DNA from: Sulfurimonas sp. UBA6014
Lineage (GTDB): Bacteria > Campylobacterota > Campylobacteria > Campylobacterales > Sulfurimonadaceae
Direction: 5' to 3'
Length of the DNA stretch: 29,163 nucleotides
Assembly (NCBI GenBank): GCA_002428085.1
Contig: DJAA01000012.1
Span: 18,085 to 47,247, forward strand
This document shows, one piece after another, positions 8,332 through 15,454 of this stretch (position 1 is its first letter; each line of letters opens with the position of its first letter). Both the position numbers and the translations under genes were made by a program. Under the pieces are notes generated by a model that did no database searches, was not told where the DNA came from, and saw only the letters and a list, made by a program, of their open reading frames with translations.

Positions 8332-8384
8332 TGTTTGATAAAGTATTAAAGTTTTTTAATGCATTTTTACAAAAGAGAGTTTAA
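8331..8384 (+). CDS. Candidate 17-aa micropeptide between exbD and tonB
   Basis: An ATG in the TAATG overlap with the exbD stop opens 17 codons, MFDKVLKFFNAFLQKRV, ending in TAA directly against the tonB ATG with no gap. The peptide is basic and amphipathic, with Phe/Leu on one face and Lys/Arg on the other, so it could bind the membrane surface. The purine-rich stretch before its stop (AAAAGAGAG) also serves as the tonB ribosome-binding site, so this may instead be a translational-coupling leader. The exact fit at both ends is visible; expression is not known. Confidence 0.45.
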   Translation: MFDKVLKFFNAFLQKRV

Positions 8385-9086
8385 ATGAAGACGTATTTAC
8401 ATTCATTTTTAATCACATCCGTGCTGTATATATCGCTCTTAGGGTTTTTCATTTATCAAGCAAAAGAGATGCTTCTTCCCAAGAAAGAAAAGCAAAACTA
8501 CAAGAGCGTTTGCATCTCCATCCTAACGAAACCGGAAGAAATTTTAGAAGAAAAACCTAAAAAAGTTGAAAAAAAAGTTGAAAAAGAGCAGGTAAAAAAA
8601 GAAACCGAGAAAATCCATCCTATCGTAAAAAAAGAGTTTATAACCCTTCCTAAAAAAACTTTTGAAAAACCGCTGGAAGTTGCACAAGAAGAGCCACAAA
8701 CTCAAACCGCAGAGCCGCTCAAACCTTTAGAAAGTGCAAATCCGCATGGAGAAAAAACACCAGTTACACCTATAAAGGAAGAGCCAAAAAACGATTTGCT
8801 AAAAGAAAAACAAGCCTTGTTTCTCGCACATTTGATAGAAAAAATAAACCATAATAAATCTTACCCAAATATGGCAAGACGCAGGGCCATAGAAGGGAAT
8901 GTGGAACTTTCATTTGAGATATTTTCAGACGGAAGCGTCCATAACATAACACTTATTCAAGGGAAAAAGATTTTTGAACAATCTGCATTTGAAGCTATTT
9001 CTAAAAGCTTTCCTGTGCATGTAGAAAGTACTTTATTTGATTTTCCAAAAGAGTTTAAAATCACGCTAGCCTATATACTTCACTAA
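8385..9086 (+). CDS. tonB: TonB energy-transducing protein
   Basis: A 233-aa protein. An N-terminal signal-anchor helix lies at about residues 6-24, followed by a Lys/Glu/Pro-rich periplasmic linker (about 40-140, with repeats such as KKVEKKVEKEQVKKE) and a C-terminal TonB domain (about 155-233) with YPNMARRRAIEGNVELSFEI and DGSVHNITLIQG. It physically links the ExbBD motor to the TonB box of outer-membrane receptors. It is the last gene of the operon; its stop overlaps by 3 bases the stop of the convergent histidine kinase gene, leaving no room for a conventional terminator. Confidence 0.94.
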   Translation: MKTYLHSFLITSVLYISLLGFFIYQAKEMLLPKKEKQNYKSVCISILTKPEEILEEKPKKVEKKVEKEQVKKETEKIHPIVKKEFITLPKKTFEKPLEVAQEEPQTQTAEPLKPLESANPHGEKTPVTPIKEEPKNDLLKEKQALFLAHLIEKINHNKSYPNMARRRAIEGNVELSFEIFSDGSVHNITLIQGKKIFEQSAFEAISKSFPVHVESTLFDFPKEFKITLAYILH

Positions 9087-10708
9087 ACATTCCACTCACT
9101 ATACGGTTTATCTATGGGTTGAGTATTGATGGGTGAAAATATTTTTTTTGGGATGTAGACTTCAAAAAGTGCGCCTTCGTCACAGTTTGAAGGGATGATT
9201 TTTCCGCCGTGGTCGTCCATGATGCGCTTAGCAACATTCAGACCAATCCCCATCCCTCCCTCTTCTTTATTGCTTTGGAAGGGGTCAAAAATACGAGGCA
9301 AAATATCTTCGGCTATTCCACCGCCATTATCTTTTATTCGTATCACAATAAATTCACGCTCCTTTTCAATATTGATATCAAGGAGTCTTGAGTTGAAATC
9401 CTCTTTATGCACCAAAGCATCAAGGGCGTTATTTATAATGATGATTAAGACCTGTTCGATTCTTTGTTTTTGAAAAATGGCACCAAAATGAAATCTCTCT
9501 TTATGCATCCCTATCTTAAAGATTTGATTTTGAACACGTATTTGTGATATCTGTTTTGCCTTGGAGTAGGCAAGTGTAAGGGCTGTTATAAGACAAGCAT
9601 AAAGATTGTTCTCTTGGGGCATCTCTTTACTTTGCGATGCCATCTCCCGCATAGATTCTACGATAGAAGCGATTCTATTTATCCCCTCAAAGACACTTTT
9701 ACTATCTTCTAAAAGATAGGCTCTTTGCTTTAAATTCTTATCTAAAGAGCTAATATCTCGCATCATGAGTTCTAAGTTACCTTTGATATATGTCAGAGGG
9801 GTATTGATCTCATGCGTAATACCCGCCGCCATTTTTCCAATAACAGAAAACCTCTCCTCCAAAAGTCTCTCTTGTTCGAGCTCTTTATGAAACTTAAGGT
9901 TTTTACCCACTTCATACTCTACGCGCTTTTTGAGGTGCTGCTCTTGATGAAAAAGGTCTGTAATATCTTGACGCAGTGCTATATACTCTTCTATCTCATC
10001 ACGTCCATTGATAATAGGGACGATGACAGTATACTCATAATATGTTTCACCGTTTTTTTTAAGATTTTGCATCCTTCCCTGCCACACTTGTTTATTTGTG
10101 ATGATTCTCCACATCTCAAGGTACGTACTATTGGCTGTACTTGGATGTTTCATGATACTGCAATGTTGTCCGATGAGTTCACTTTTTGAGTACCCTGACA
10201 TTTTACAAAACAAATCATTCGCATAGGTGATAACTCTGTTTGTATCCATTTTAGTCACGCAAGTGCTTATATCGATTGCTTTTTTGTACTCTTCTAAAAA
10301 TTTATGCTGATTAAAAGATTTTCTTTGTGAAACAATGCTGTTAATGTATTTTTGCAAAATCATCTCAAGTCGTTCCAAAGAGATTGGCTTAAAAAGATAG
10401 CTATCTATCCCAATGTCCACAGCAGCTTCCGTCACCTCTTTTTCAAAATGTGAAGTGATGAGAAGAATAGGGATGGTGGCGTCTATCGATTTTATCTCTC
10501 GCGACATCTCCAAGCCGTTCATAACAGGCATAGTCAAATCGGTGAGGATAAGATGAGGTTTATACTGTTTGTATAATTGCAAGCCCTCTTTGCCATCTTT
10601 TGCAAGATAAACGTTTTTAAAAGAAAAACTTTTTAAAAACTCTGCTATCAGAGCGCGTACTTTTTCATCATCTTCTACAAAAAGAAGGGAGAGTTCGCTT
10701 GGCCCCAT
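9083..10708 (-). CDS. Hybrid sensor: REC-PAS-histidine kinase
   Basis: A 541-aa cytoplasmic protein with no membrane segment. The order is an N-terminal receiver domain (1-125) with phospho-acceptor D57 in LILTDLTMP and K107 in LFKPIS, a PAS domain (about 140-255) with VITYANDLFCKMSGYS and a PAC-like QDIT end, a short coiled coil, the H box with H299 in GITHEINTPLTYIKGN, and the HATPase domain (NNALDAL, DNGGGI, GGMGIGLNVAKR). PAS domains of this sequence type resemble those of Aer-like redox sensors, so oxygen or redox input is a fair guess. It follows the single-domain regulator by 3 bases, so the two form a phosphorelay unit with the upstream chemoreceptor. The output target is unknown. Confidence 0.93.
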   Translation of the reverse strand: MGPSELSLLFVEDDEKVRALIAEFLKSFSFKNVYLAKDGKEGLQLYKQYKPHLILTDLTMPVMNGLEMSREIKSIDATIPILLITSHFEKEVTEAAVDIGIDSYLFKPISLERLEMILQKYINSIVSQRKSFNQHKFLEEYKKAIDISTCVTKMDTNRVITYANDLFCKMSGYSKSELIGQHCSIMKHPSTANSTYLEMWRIITNKQVWQGRMQNLKKNGETYYEYTVIVPIINGRDEIEEYIALRQDITDLFHQEQHLKKRVEYEVGKNLKFHKELEQERLLEERFSVIGKMAAGITHEINTPLTYIKGNLELMMRDISSLDKNLKQRAYLLEDSKSVFEGINRIASIVESMREMASQSKEMPQENNLYACLITALTLAYSKAKQISQIRVQNQIFKIGMHKERFHFGAIFQKQRIEQVLIIIINNALDALVHKEDFNSRLLDINIEKEREFIVIRIKDNGGGIAEDILPRIFDPFQSNKEEGGMGIGLNVAKRIMDDHGGKIIPSNCDEGALFEVYIPKKIFSPINTQPIDKPYSEWNV

Positions 10709-10711
10709 TGT

Positions 10712-11086
10712 TTATTTTTTCAAAACCTCTTGAATTTTTCTCCCTAACGCATCCAAAGAAGAAAATGGCTTCATCACATAATCATGAGCACCATATCTGT
10801 GGGCATTGAGCACTTTATCAAGAGTTGAGTATGCCGTCATCATGAGCACTTTTACTTCAGGATTTTTCTCTAAAAGTTGCGGTAGAGCCTCTAACCCACT
10901 CATCTGGGGCATCATGATATCAAGGAGAATCAAATCGGTCTCTTGAGGTAAAGAGGAGATTGCAACTATAGGATTTGTAAAAGTTCTTACTTTATATCCA
11001 CCTTCACGCGAAAGATACTTCTCTAGCATCTGTAAGATATCGCTCTCATCGTCTATAATTACGATGTTTATTTGTTTCTCATTCAT
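10712..11086 (-). CDS. Single-domain response regulator
   Basis: A 124-aa stand-alone receiver domain with no output domain. Acidic pocket IIDDESD near residues 10-16, phospho-acceptor D56 in DLILLDIMMP, switch T84 in LMMTAYS and K106 in VMKPFSS. It can be phosphorylated by the kinase immediately downstream and may act like CheY or as a relay. It overlaps the chemoreceptor upstream by an ATGA junction and sits 3 bases from the kinase, so all three are made together. Confidence 0.94.
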   Translation of the reverse strand: MNEKQINIVIIDDESDILQMLEKYLSREGGYKVRTFTNPIVAISSLPQETDLILLDIMMPQMSGLEALPQLLEKNPEVKVLMMTAYSTLDKVLNAHRYGAHDYVMKPFSSLDALGRKIQEVLKK

Positions 11087-12408
11087 CCTCTGCTCCCCTT
11101 ATTAAATAGATGTTTTACAGCTTTATGCATAGTCTCATTTGCCCTTTGTTCTACCAATTCGTCAAGATATTTAAAAACATCCTCACTGGCATGCTCTATG
11201 GCATGAATACGCTTTTCAATAATCTCTTTTGAGCAAATTATTTTATCTTGACCGCACTCATTCGCGAGTAGATTTGCTTGCTCATGAACTATAGCATGCG
11301 GTTTATCAAGTTTAGCAAATGAAGGCATTTTAGAAAAATTTTCTTTTCCTATACCATTAAAATACCACTGTCCTAAGCGACAATCGGTATGCGCAGTTGA
11401 TTTAAAGCTGTTTGGCTCTCCAAAGATCAGCGCGTAAATATTATGTTTATAGATAACATGATCAATTTTTGCCAAAGAGGTGAAGATTTTATCACTGATA
11501 TGTTCCACTTCATACTGACTTCTTGAAGCGTTTTCCTCAAATGAGTGGATTTTGATATTTAAATCTTCAATTTTACCCTTGGTGTCCATCACAATTTTGT
11601 TAACCTCCGCCGTACTTGTCTCGGCTTGGTTTGTCTCTTGCTGCATCGCTTTGACCACAAGAGAGATATCCTTTGTCGCCATCCCTGTTTTTTCGGCAAG
11701 TTTACGTACTTCATCGGCAACAACAGCAAATCCGCGGCCATGTTCACCAGCGCGTGCGGCTTCTATAGCGGCATTAAGGGCTAAAAGATTTGTCTGATCC
11801 GCGATACTTTGGATAAGAGTGATAACGGAAGAGATTTCGCTGCTTCTTTGATTGAGTGAGCGCATACCGTGCATGCTCTCTTGCATATGTTGACTTAACA
11901 AATCCATCGCAAGTTCAGATTGTTGCACGAGAATCAAACCTTCACTCGAATCTTTTGCCGTCACTATAGACTCGCCTTTCATGACTTTAAGCTCTTCAAG
12001 CATTTTTGCAAAAGTATTTTGTGTGTCATTTAGAGCTATTGTTATGGCTTCTTGGTGTAGACTCAAAACATTACTATCGCGGGTATCTCTCATGTCTGTT
12101 TTTATGATGCTGTAAAGTGTTACGCTATCATCCATTTTATGGGAGACAACCCGACCGGTGCAGTTGTTAAGTTCTATCACACTTGAGCCTTTTTGGAGTT
12201 CACGGGCAAGTAAATTTACCTCTTTGACGTTTGAGAGTGCTTTTTCATTTTGGTAAAAAACAGCTCCTTTTACATCAAGAGCGACCAGCATCTCCTCTTG
12301 TGAAAAATTTGCCGCTTCTTTGTAAAAAGAGACCTCTTTTTCAAGTGAGGCAATTTTCTCCTCAAGAGCTTGTATCTGTTTGTCGTCTCTATTTTTTGAA
12401 AAAAACAT
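11083..12408 (-). CDS. Soluble methyl-accepting chemotaxis protein with CZB zinc-binding domain
   Basis: A 441-aa cytosolic chemoreceptor. A coiled coil (8-35) leads into a PAS-like region (about 38-105). The signalling domain (about 120-300) has the conserved hairpin tip IADQTNLLALNAAIEAARA and GEHGRGFAVVADEVRKLAE (202-239). The C-terminal CZB domain (about 310-380) has the expected zinc ligands H317 (KIDHVIYKH), C343 (DCRLGQWYF), H371 and H375 (PHAIVHEQA). CZB receptors respond to zinc or to oxidants such as hypochlorous acid acting on the zinc-cysteine; relatives in Campylobacter are used in energy taxis. There are no membrane helices. An 84-base gap from the methyltransferase gene may hold its own promoter; AGGA lies nine bases before the ATG. 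Confidence 0.93.
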   Translation of the reverse strand: MFFSKNRDDKQIQALEEKIASLEKEVSFYKEAANFSQEEMLVALDVKGAVFYQNEKALSNVKEVNLLARELQKGSSVIELNNCTGRVVSHKMDDSVTLYSIIKTDMRDTRDSNVLSLHQEAITIALNDTQNTFAKMLEELKVMKGESIVTAKDSSEGLILVQQSELAMDLLSQHMQESMHGMRSLNQRSSEISSVITLIQSIADQTNLLALNAAIEAARAGEHGRGFAVVADEVRKLAEKTGMATKDISLVVKAMQQETNQAETSTAEVNKIVMDTKGKIEDLNIKIHSFEENASRSQYEVEHISDKIFTSLAKIDHVIYKHNIYALIFGEPNSFKSTAHTDCRLGQWYFNGIGKENFSKMPSFAKLDKPHAIVHEQANLLANECGQDKIICSKEIIEKRIHAIEHASEDVFKYLDELVEQRANETMHKAVKHLFNKGSRG

Positions 12409-12492
12409 TCTGTATCATCCTATTCGATAGTATTTGTAAACATTCTAGCAAAAAAATGTTTCAAGTTAATGATAAATCCATCCCCATTTTAA

Positions 12493-13368
12493 CTATTGCA
12501 TTATTTTTCTTGCACTTAAAAATAAATAATCTTTACCCGTAATAACGACTCTGTACTTTTTTTGCTGCAAATATTTTTTACAAAAGTGTATATCTTTTAA
12601 AACCAAGCTCATCTCGGAAAAGTTATAGTTTGGAGCTTTTGCGCCGTAAATCATCTCACCATCCACCCATCTGCAGTTTGGAAAACCAAGGATAATGGCA
12701 CCCTCTTTTTCAAGATGATTTTGGTACAAAGACATAAAAGTCTCATTAAAATTTATGTTGGAACTTTGAAGCGTTCCTATGGAGATAAAAAGCTCAAACC
12801 TCCCGAGTGACAGCTCATGAAGCGTGTTAATGTCATGACAGACAAAACGTGTATTGCGATGTGAAAATGTTTGCTCGGCATAGGCTATGGCGGATGCCGA
12901 ATAATCTATGCCAAGTAATTCTTTTGCGCTAAACTCTTCTTCGCTGAGCATATCTTTTATGACTCTAAACTCATCGCCCTTGTTGATGCCGAGATTTAAA
13001 ATAGTTTTGCGATTTTTAAGGTCTATAAATTGCAGTGCTTTTTGGTAGTGGTATAAAAAACTAAACTGCACCATTTTGTCAATCGCAAAAAACTCGCTTT
13101 GAACGCCATATGTTTCAGTATTTTTTTGCGACTTGTGAAAAGAAGCCTCTTGGCTAAGTTTTACAAAACGCAAAGTAGTCTCATCTTTATAAGAAGTAGG
13201 AGTAAGCATTTTGAGAAAAAAAAGCTGCGCCAAATCTATAAAAGATTTATATCCTATTCGTTCTAGGTCAGAGTTGAAAACTTCAAGCGTAACTATCGCA
13301 CCCTCTTTGAAGTGAGTATTTTCAAAGTATTGGAGTATCTGCAAAACGGTTTTTTCTCTAAAATCCAA
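12493..13368 (-). CDS. SAM-dependent methyltransferase-like protein (class I fold)
   Basis: A 291-aa protein with a class I methyltransferase core in its C-terminal half: motif I-like ILNLGINKGDEF (about residues 123-134, in place of the usual DxGxGxG), acidic beta-2 end LLGIDYSASAIAYAEQ, and DINTLHEL before FELFISIGTLQ. The N-terminal third is unassigned. It lies 9 bases after the second GAF gene. The substrate is unknown. Its position beside a chemoreceptor is suggestive, but it lacks CheR features such as the CheR N-terminal domain, so receptor methylation should not be assumed. Confidence 0.72.
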   Translation of the reverse strand: MDFREKTVLQILQYFENTHFKEGAIVTLEVFNSDLERIGYKSFIDLAQLFFLKMLTPTSYKDETTLRFVKLSQEASFHKSQKNTETYGVQSEFFAIDKMVQFSFLYHYQKALQFIDLKNRKTILNLGINKGDEFRVIKDMLSEEEFSAKELLGIDYSASAIAYAEQTFSHRNTRFVCHDINTLHELSLGRFELFISIGTLQSSNINFNETFMSLYQNHLEKEGAIILGFPNCRWVDGEMIYGAKAPNYNFSEMSLVLKDIHFCKKYLQQKKYRVVITGKDYLFLSARKIMQ

Positions 13369-13377
13369 AGAGTACCT

Positions 13378-13863
13378 TTACTTTTCACTCATCAAAACAA
13401 GTTCCAAACTACCGCTAACATAGTTTGCAAAAAAAGTTAATGTCTCTAAATCATCTGCGTCAAAATCATATTTAAGTTTATTCAGCAGCTCAATAATACC
13501 CATGACCTCTCTTTTTGAATTAAACACAGGGACGGTGATGATATTTTTGGTCACATACCCGCTTTTTTGGTCAATGTGTGGCAAAAATCTCGCATCATCA
13601 TAGGGAGCATTGACAAGTTGGGGCTTTGCCTTCTTATAGGTATCGCCGACTATTCCCGCATCGAGTGAAACAACGATACGACCCACGCCATCGCTCAACT
13701 TTGTCCAAAGAAGCTGATCCTCTTTATCAACGATAAAAATAGAGCATCTTTGCGCGTTAATAAGCCGTTTTGCTTCTGATGAGATCAGTTCAAGGATATT
13801 CTCAACATCGCCAAGAGCCATAAGTTTTTGACCAAATTCTGCTATTTGCTGCACTTTTTTCAT
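13378..13863 (-). CDS. Stand-alone GAF-domain protein (second of pair)
   Basis: A 161-aa cytoplasmic protein made almost only of one GAF domain (about residues 18-155), with RLINAQRCSIFIVDKEDQLLW, VGRIVVSLDAGIVGDTYK and ITVPVFNSKREVMGIIELLN. It is a clear paralogue of the GAF protein encoded just upstream and shares the blocks AQRCSIF, GIVG and KSGYVTKNII. There is no effector domain, so it may act by binding a small ligand and a partner. It starts inside the stop of the upstream GAF gene (ATGA). Confidence 0.88.
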   Translation of the reverse strand: MKKVQQIAEFGQKLMALGDVENILELISSEAKRLINAQRCSIFIVDKEDQLLWTKLSDGVGRIVVSLDAGIVGDTYKKAKPQLVNAPYDDARFLPHIDQKSGYVTKNIITVPVFNSKREVMGIIELLNKLKYDFDADDLETLTFFANYVSGSLELVLMSEK

Positions 13864-14381
13864 AACATGCTCATTTGATTTTTTTCATCTTGGTGTGCGT
13901 AGAGGTTCACTAACTCTAAAAATCCGCTGATATAGTGTGCAAAAAATATCATAAACCTTGCATCATCGCTATCAAAATCGGTTGCTTTGTTGAGGAGTTG
14001 TAAAATCCCAATAATGTTTCTTTGGGAGTCAAAAATCGGAGCACTGATGATATTTTTTGTCACATAGCCTGACTCTTTGTCAATGTCTGCTAAAAAATGC
14101 TCATTTGTGTAGGCATCATTGGCAATTACAGGTTTTTTTACTTTAAGCGTATGTCCAACTATCCCTTTATCTGAAGGGACGACAATTCTCTCAATCCCAT
14201 CAGCTATGGTTGTCCAAAGTGCATGTTTGGTCTCATCGTACATAAAGATAGAGCATCTTTGTGCCCCAATAACCTCTTTAGCATACTTAGATATATGAGG
14301 CAAACCCTCTTCTAGTGATGTTTTGTTCAACAAATCTCTACCAAATTCTGCTAACCTAGCGTATGTTTGTGCGTCTCTCAT
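13860..14381 (-). CDS. Stand-alone GAF-domain protein (first of pair)
   Basis: A GAF-domain protein of 173 aa from the preferred start. Shared GAF blocks include GAQRCSIFMYDE, IERIVVPSDKGIVGHTL and ISAPIFDSQRNIIGILQLLN. The open frame extends to a TTG at 14420, but I choose the ATG at 14381: GGAG lies eight bases upstream, the product then begins like its paralogue (AEFG near the start), and a TATAAT box covers the TTG codon. Conserved cysteine C in AQRCSIF is shared by both copies. The ligand is unknown; both copies are probably co-translated. Confidence 0.86.
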   Translation of the reverse strand: MRDAQTYARLAEFGRDLLNKTSLEEGLPHISKYAKEVIGAQRCSIFMYDETKHALWTTIADGIERIVVPSDKGIVGHTLKVKKPVIANDAYTNEHFLADIDKESGYVTKNIISAPIFDSQRNIIGILQLLNKATDFDSDDARFMIFFAHYISGFLELVNLYAHQDEKNQMSML

Positions 14382-14389
14382 CTGCTGTG

Positions 14390-14393
14390 CTCC
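14390..14393 (-). promoter_or_regulatory. Ribosome-binding site that sets the first GAF start
   Basis: GGAG on the minus strand, eight bases before the ATG at 14381. It supports that start over the upstream in-frame TTG. Confidence 0.65.
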
Positions 14394-14419
14394 TTTTTTT
14401 ATGAAATCCTTTGGACTCA

Positions 14420-14425
14420 ATTATA
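14420..14425 (-). promoter_or_regulatory. Predicted -10 box for the GAF-GAF-methyltransferase transcript
   Basis: TATAAT on the minus strand, followed about 38 bases later by the GAF start at 14381. A T-rich stretch lies upstream, as is usual for Campylobacterota promoters, which have weak -35 elements. It would separate this unit from the dCMP deaminase gene. Confidence 0.5.
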
Positions 14426-14449
14426 GTCTAAAATACAAATAAAAAAAAG

Positions 14450-14887
14450 CTAAAGAGTGAGTTGTTCTATTGTAACGCCGTTATCTTTGAGAAATTTTGA
14501 GATGGTGTCTGAGTGAGTGTGTTCGTAAGATTTTGCATACACTATTCTTTTTATCCCACTTGCGATGAGATTTTTGCTACATTCATTACAAGGTTCAAGT
14601 GTGACATAAATCGTCGCGCCATCTATGGAGATACCCTCCCGAGCCGCCCAAATAATGGCATTCATCTCTGCATGGATTTCATAGGTTTTTGACCACTCAT
14701 GATGCTCTTTTGTGTAAGCGCCCTCCCAATAATCGCAACAGTTTATAAAGCCAGCAGGCGTACCGTTGTAACCCGTACTGAGAATTCTTCCATTTTTAAC
14801 AATAACAGCACCCACTTGTTTGGAGACACACTTTGAAGCAGTAGCAAGTTCTGCGGCAATTTTGATAAAATTTTCATCATTTAACAC
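14450..14887 (-). CDS. dCMP/deoxycytidylate deaminase family protein
   Basis: A 145-aa zinc-dependent cytidine/deoxycytidylate deaminase. Zinc and catalytic motifs are HAEMNAI (His ligand and catalytic Glu, about residues 72-78) and PCNECSK (two Cys ligands, about 99-105). It also has the ComEB/dCMP-deaminase block SKQVGAVIVKNGRILSTGYNGTPAG near the N-terminus. It converts dCMP to dUMP for thymidylate synthesis. The start is GTG with AGG eight bases upstream; no in-frame ATG precedes the conserved region. It is divergent from accB across about 100 bases. Confidence 0.92.
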   Translation of the reverse strand: MLNDENFIKIAAELATASKCVSKQVGAVIVKNGRILSTGYNGTPAGFINCCDYWEGAYTKEHHEWSKTYEIHAEMNAIIWAAREGISIDGATIYVTLEPCNECSKNLIASGIKRIVYAKSYEHTHSDTISKFLKDNGVTIEQLTL

Positions 14888-14951
14888 AAAAAAAACCTAT
14901 TTTTAATATCAAAGCACCCTCTTTTTTTTAAATGTTTAATTATTATTATGG

Positions 14952-14957
14952 TATTAT
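14952..14957 (+). promoter_or_regulatory. Predicted extended -10 box of accBC
   Basis: TATTAT preceded by TGG (TATGGTATTATACC), an extended -10 shape. It lies 40 bases before the preferred accB start, so it would give a leader of about 28 bases. Confidence 0.45.
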
Positions 14958-14979
14958 ACCGCAAAATTATACATATTTT

Positions 14980-14983
14980 GGAG
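14980..14983 (+). promoter_or_regulatory. Ribosome-binding site that sets the accB start
   Basis: GGAG eight bases before the ATG at 14992. The upstream in-frame ATG at 14932 has no such site and precedes the predicted -10 box. Confidence 0.65.
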
Positions 14984-14991
14984 TCTCACCC

Positions 14992-15450
14992 ATGGATACA
15001 AAACAGATAAAAGCCTTAATGCATGACTTTGACGAAAGTGGTCTTTCTCGTGTAAAAATAACGAAAGATGATTTTTCTATTGAAATGGAAAAAACATACG
15101 CGGCTGTCGCCATGACACCAGCCATAGCAATGCCTGCTCCTGTAGCAGCGCCACTCCAAGTTGGAACTCCTAGTGCACCGATAGCAGCTCCTTTAGCACA
15201 TGAAATGAGTGGAGACATGATTCTCTCACCAATGGTTGGGACGTATTATTCGGCTCCATCTCCAGACTCTCCTGAATTTGCAAAAAAAGGGGATGTTATT
15301 AGAAAAGGGCAAGTCGTTGCTATCTTAGAAGCGATGAAAATCATGAATGAGCTTGAAGCTGATTTTGACTGTAAAATTCTTGAAGTCTTAGCCACAAACG
15401 GTCAAGCAGTTGAGTACGATATGCCTCTGTTTTTAGTAGAAAAGATATAG
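14992..15450 (+). CDS. accB: Acetyl-CoA carboxylase biotin carboxyl carrier protein
   Basis: A 152-aa carrier protein from the preferred start. An N-terminal helical region is followed by an Ala/Pro-rich flexible linker (about residues 37-70) and a C-terminal biotinyl domain (73-152) with the biotin acceptor K116 in LEAMKIMNE. The domain opens with the expected SPMVGTYYSAPSPDSPEF. It carries the carboxyl group in the first step of fatty-acid synthesis. The longer open frame to 14932 adds 20 residues that do not look like AccB, so it is rejected. accC follows after four bases; accA and accD are not in the window. Confidence 0.95.
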   Translation: MDTKQIKALMHDFDESGLSRVKITKDDFSIEMEKTYAAVAMTPAIAMPAPVAAPLQVGTPSAPIAAPLAHEMSGDMILSPMVGTYYSAPSPDSPEFAKKGDVIRKGQVVAILEAMKIMNELEADFDCKILEVLATNGQAVEYDMPLFLVEKI

Positions 15451-15454
15451 TAAT

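Noticed and set aside
12436..12475. Sigma-54-like promoter upstream of the CZB chemoreceptor (TTGAAACA, T-run, GC)
   Set aside because: The spacing between the two elements is one base too long and the -24 element lacks GG.
14382..14420. Upstream TTG start for the first GAF protein
   Set aside because: A TATAAT box covers the codon, and the ATG at 14381 has a clear GGAG and matches the paralogue's N-terminus.
14932..14991. Twenty-residue N-terminal extension of AccB from the ATG at 14932
   Set aside because: It precedes the predicted -10 box and lacks a ribosome-binding site; the product start at 14992 matches AccB proteins.
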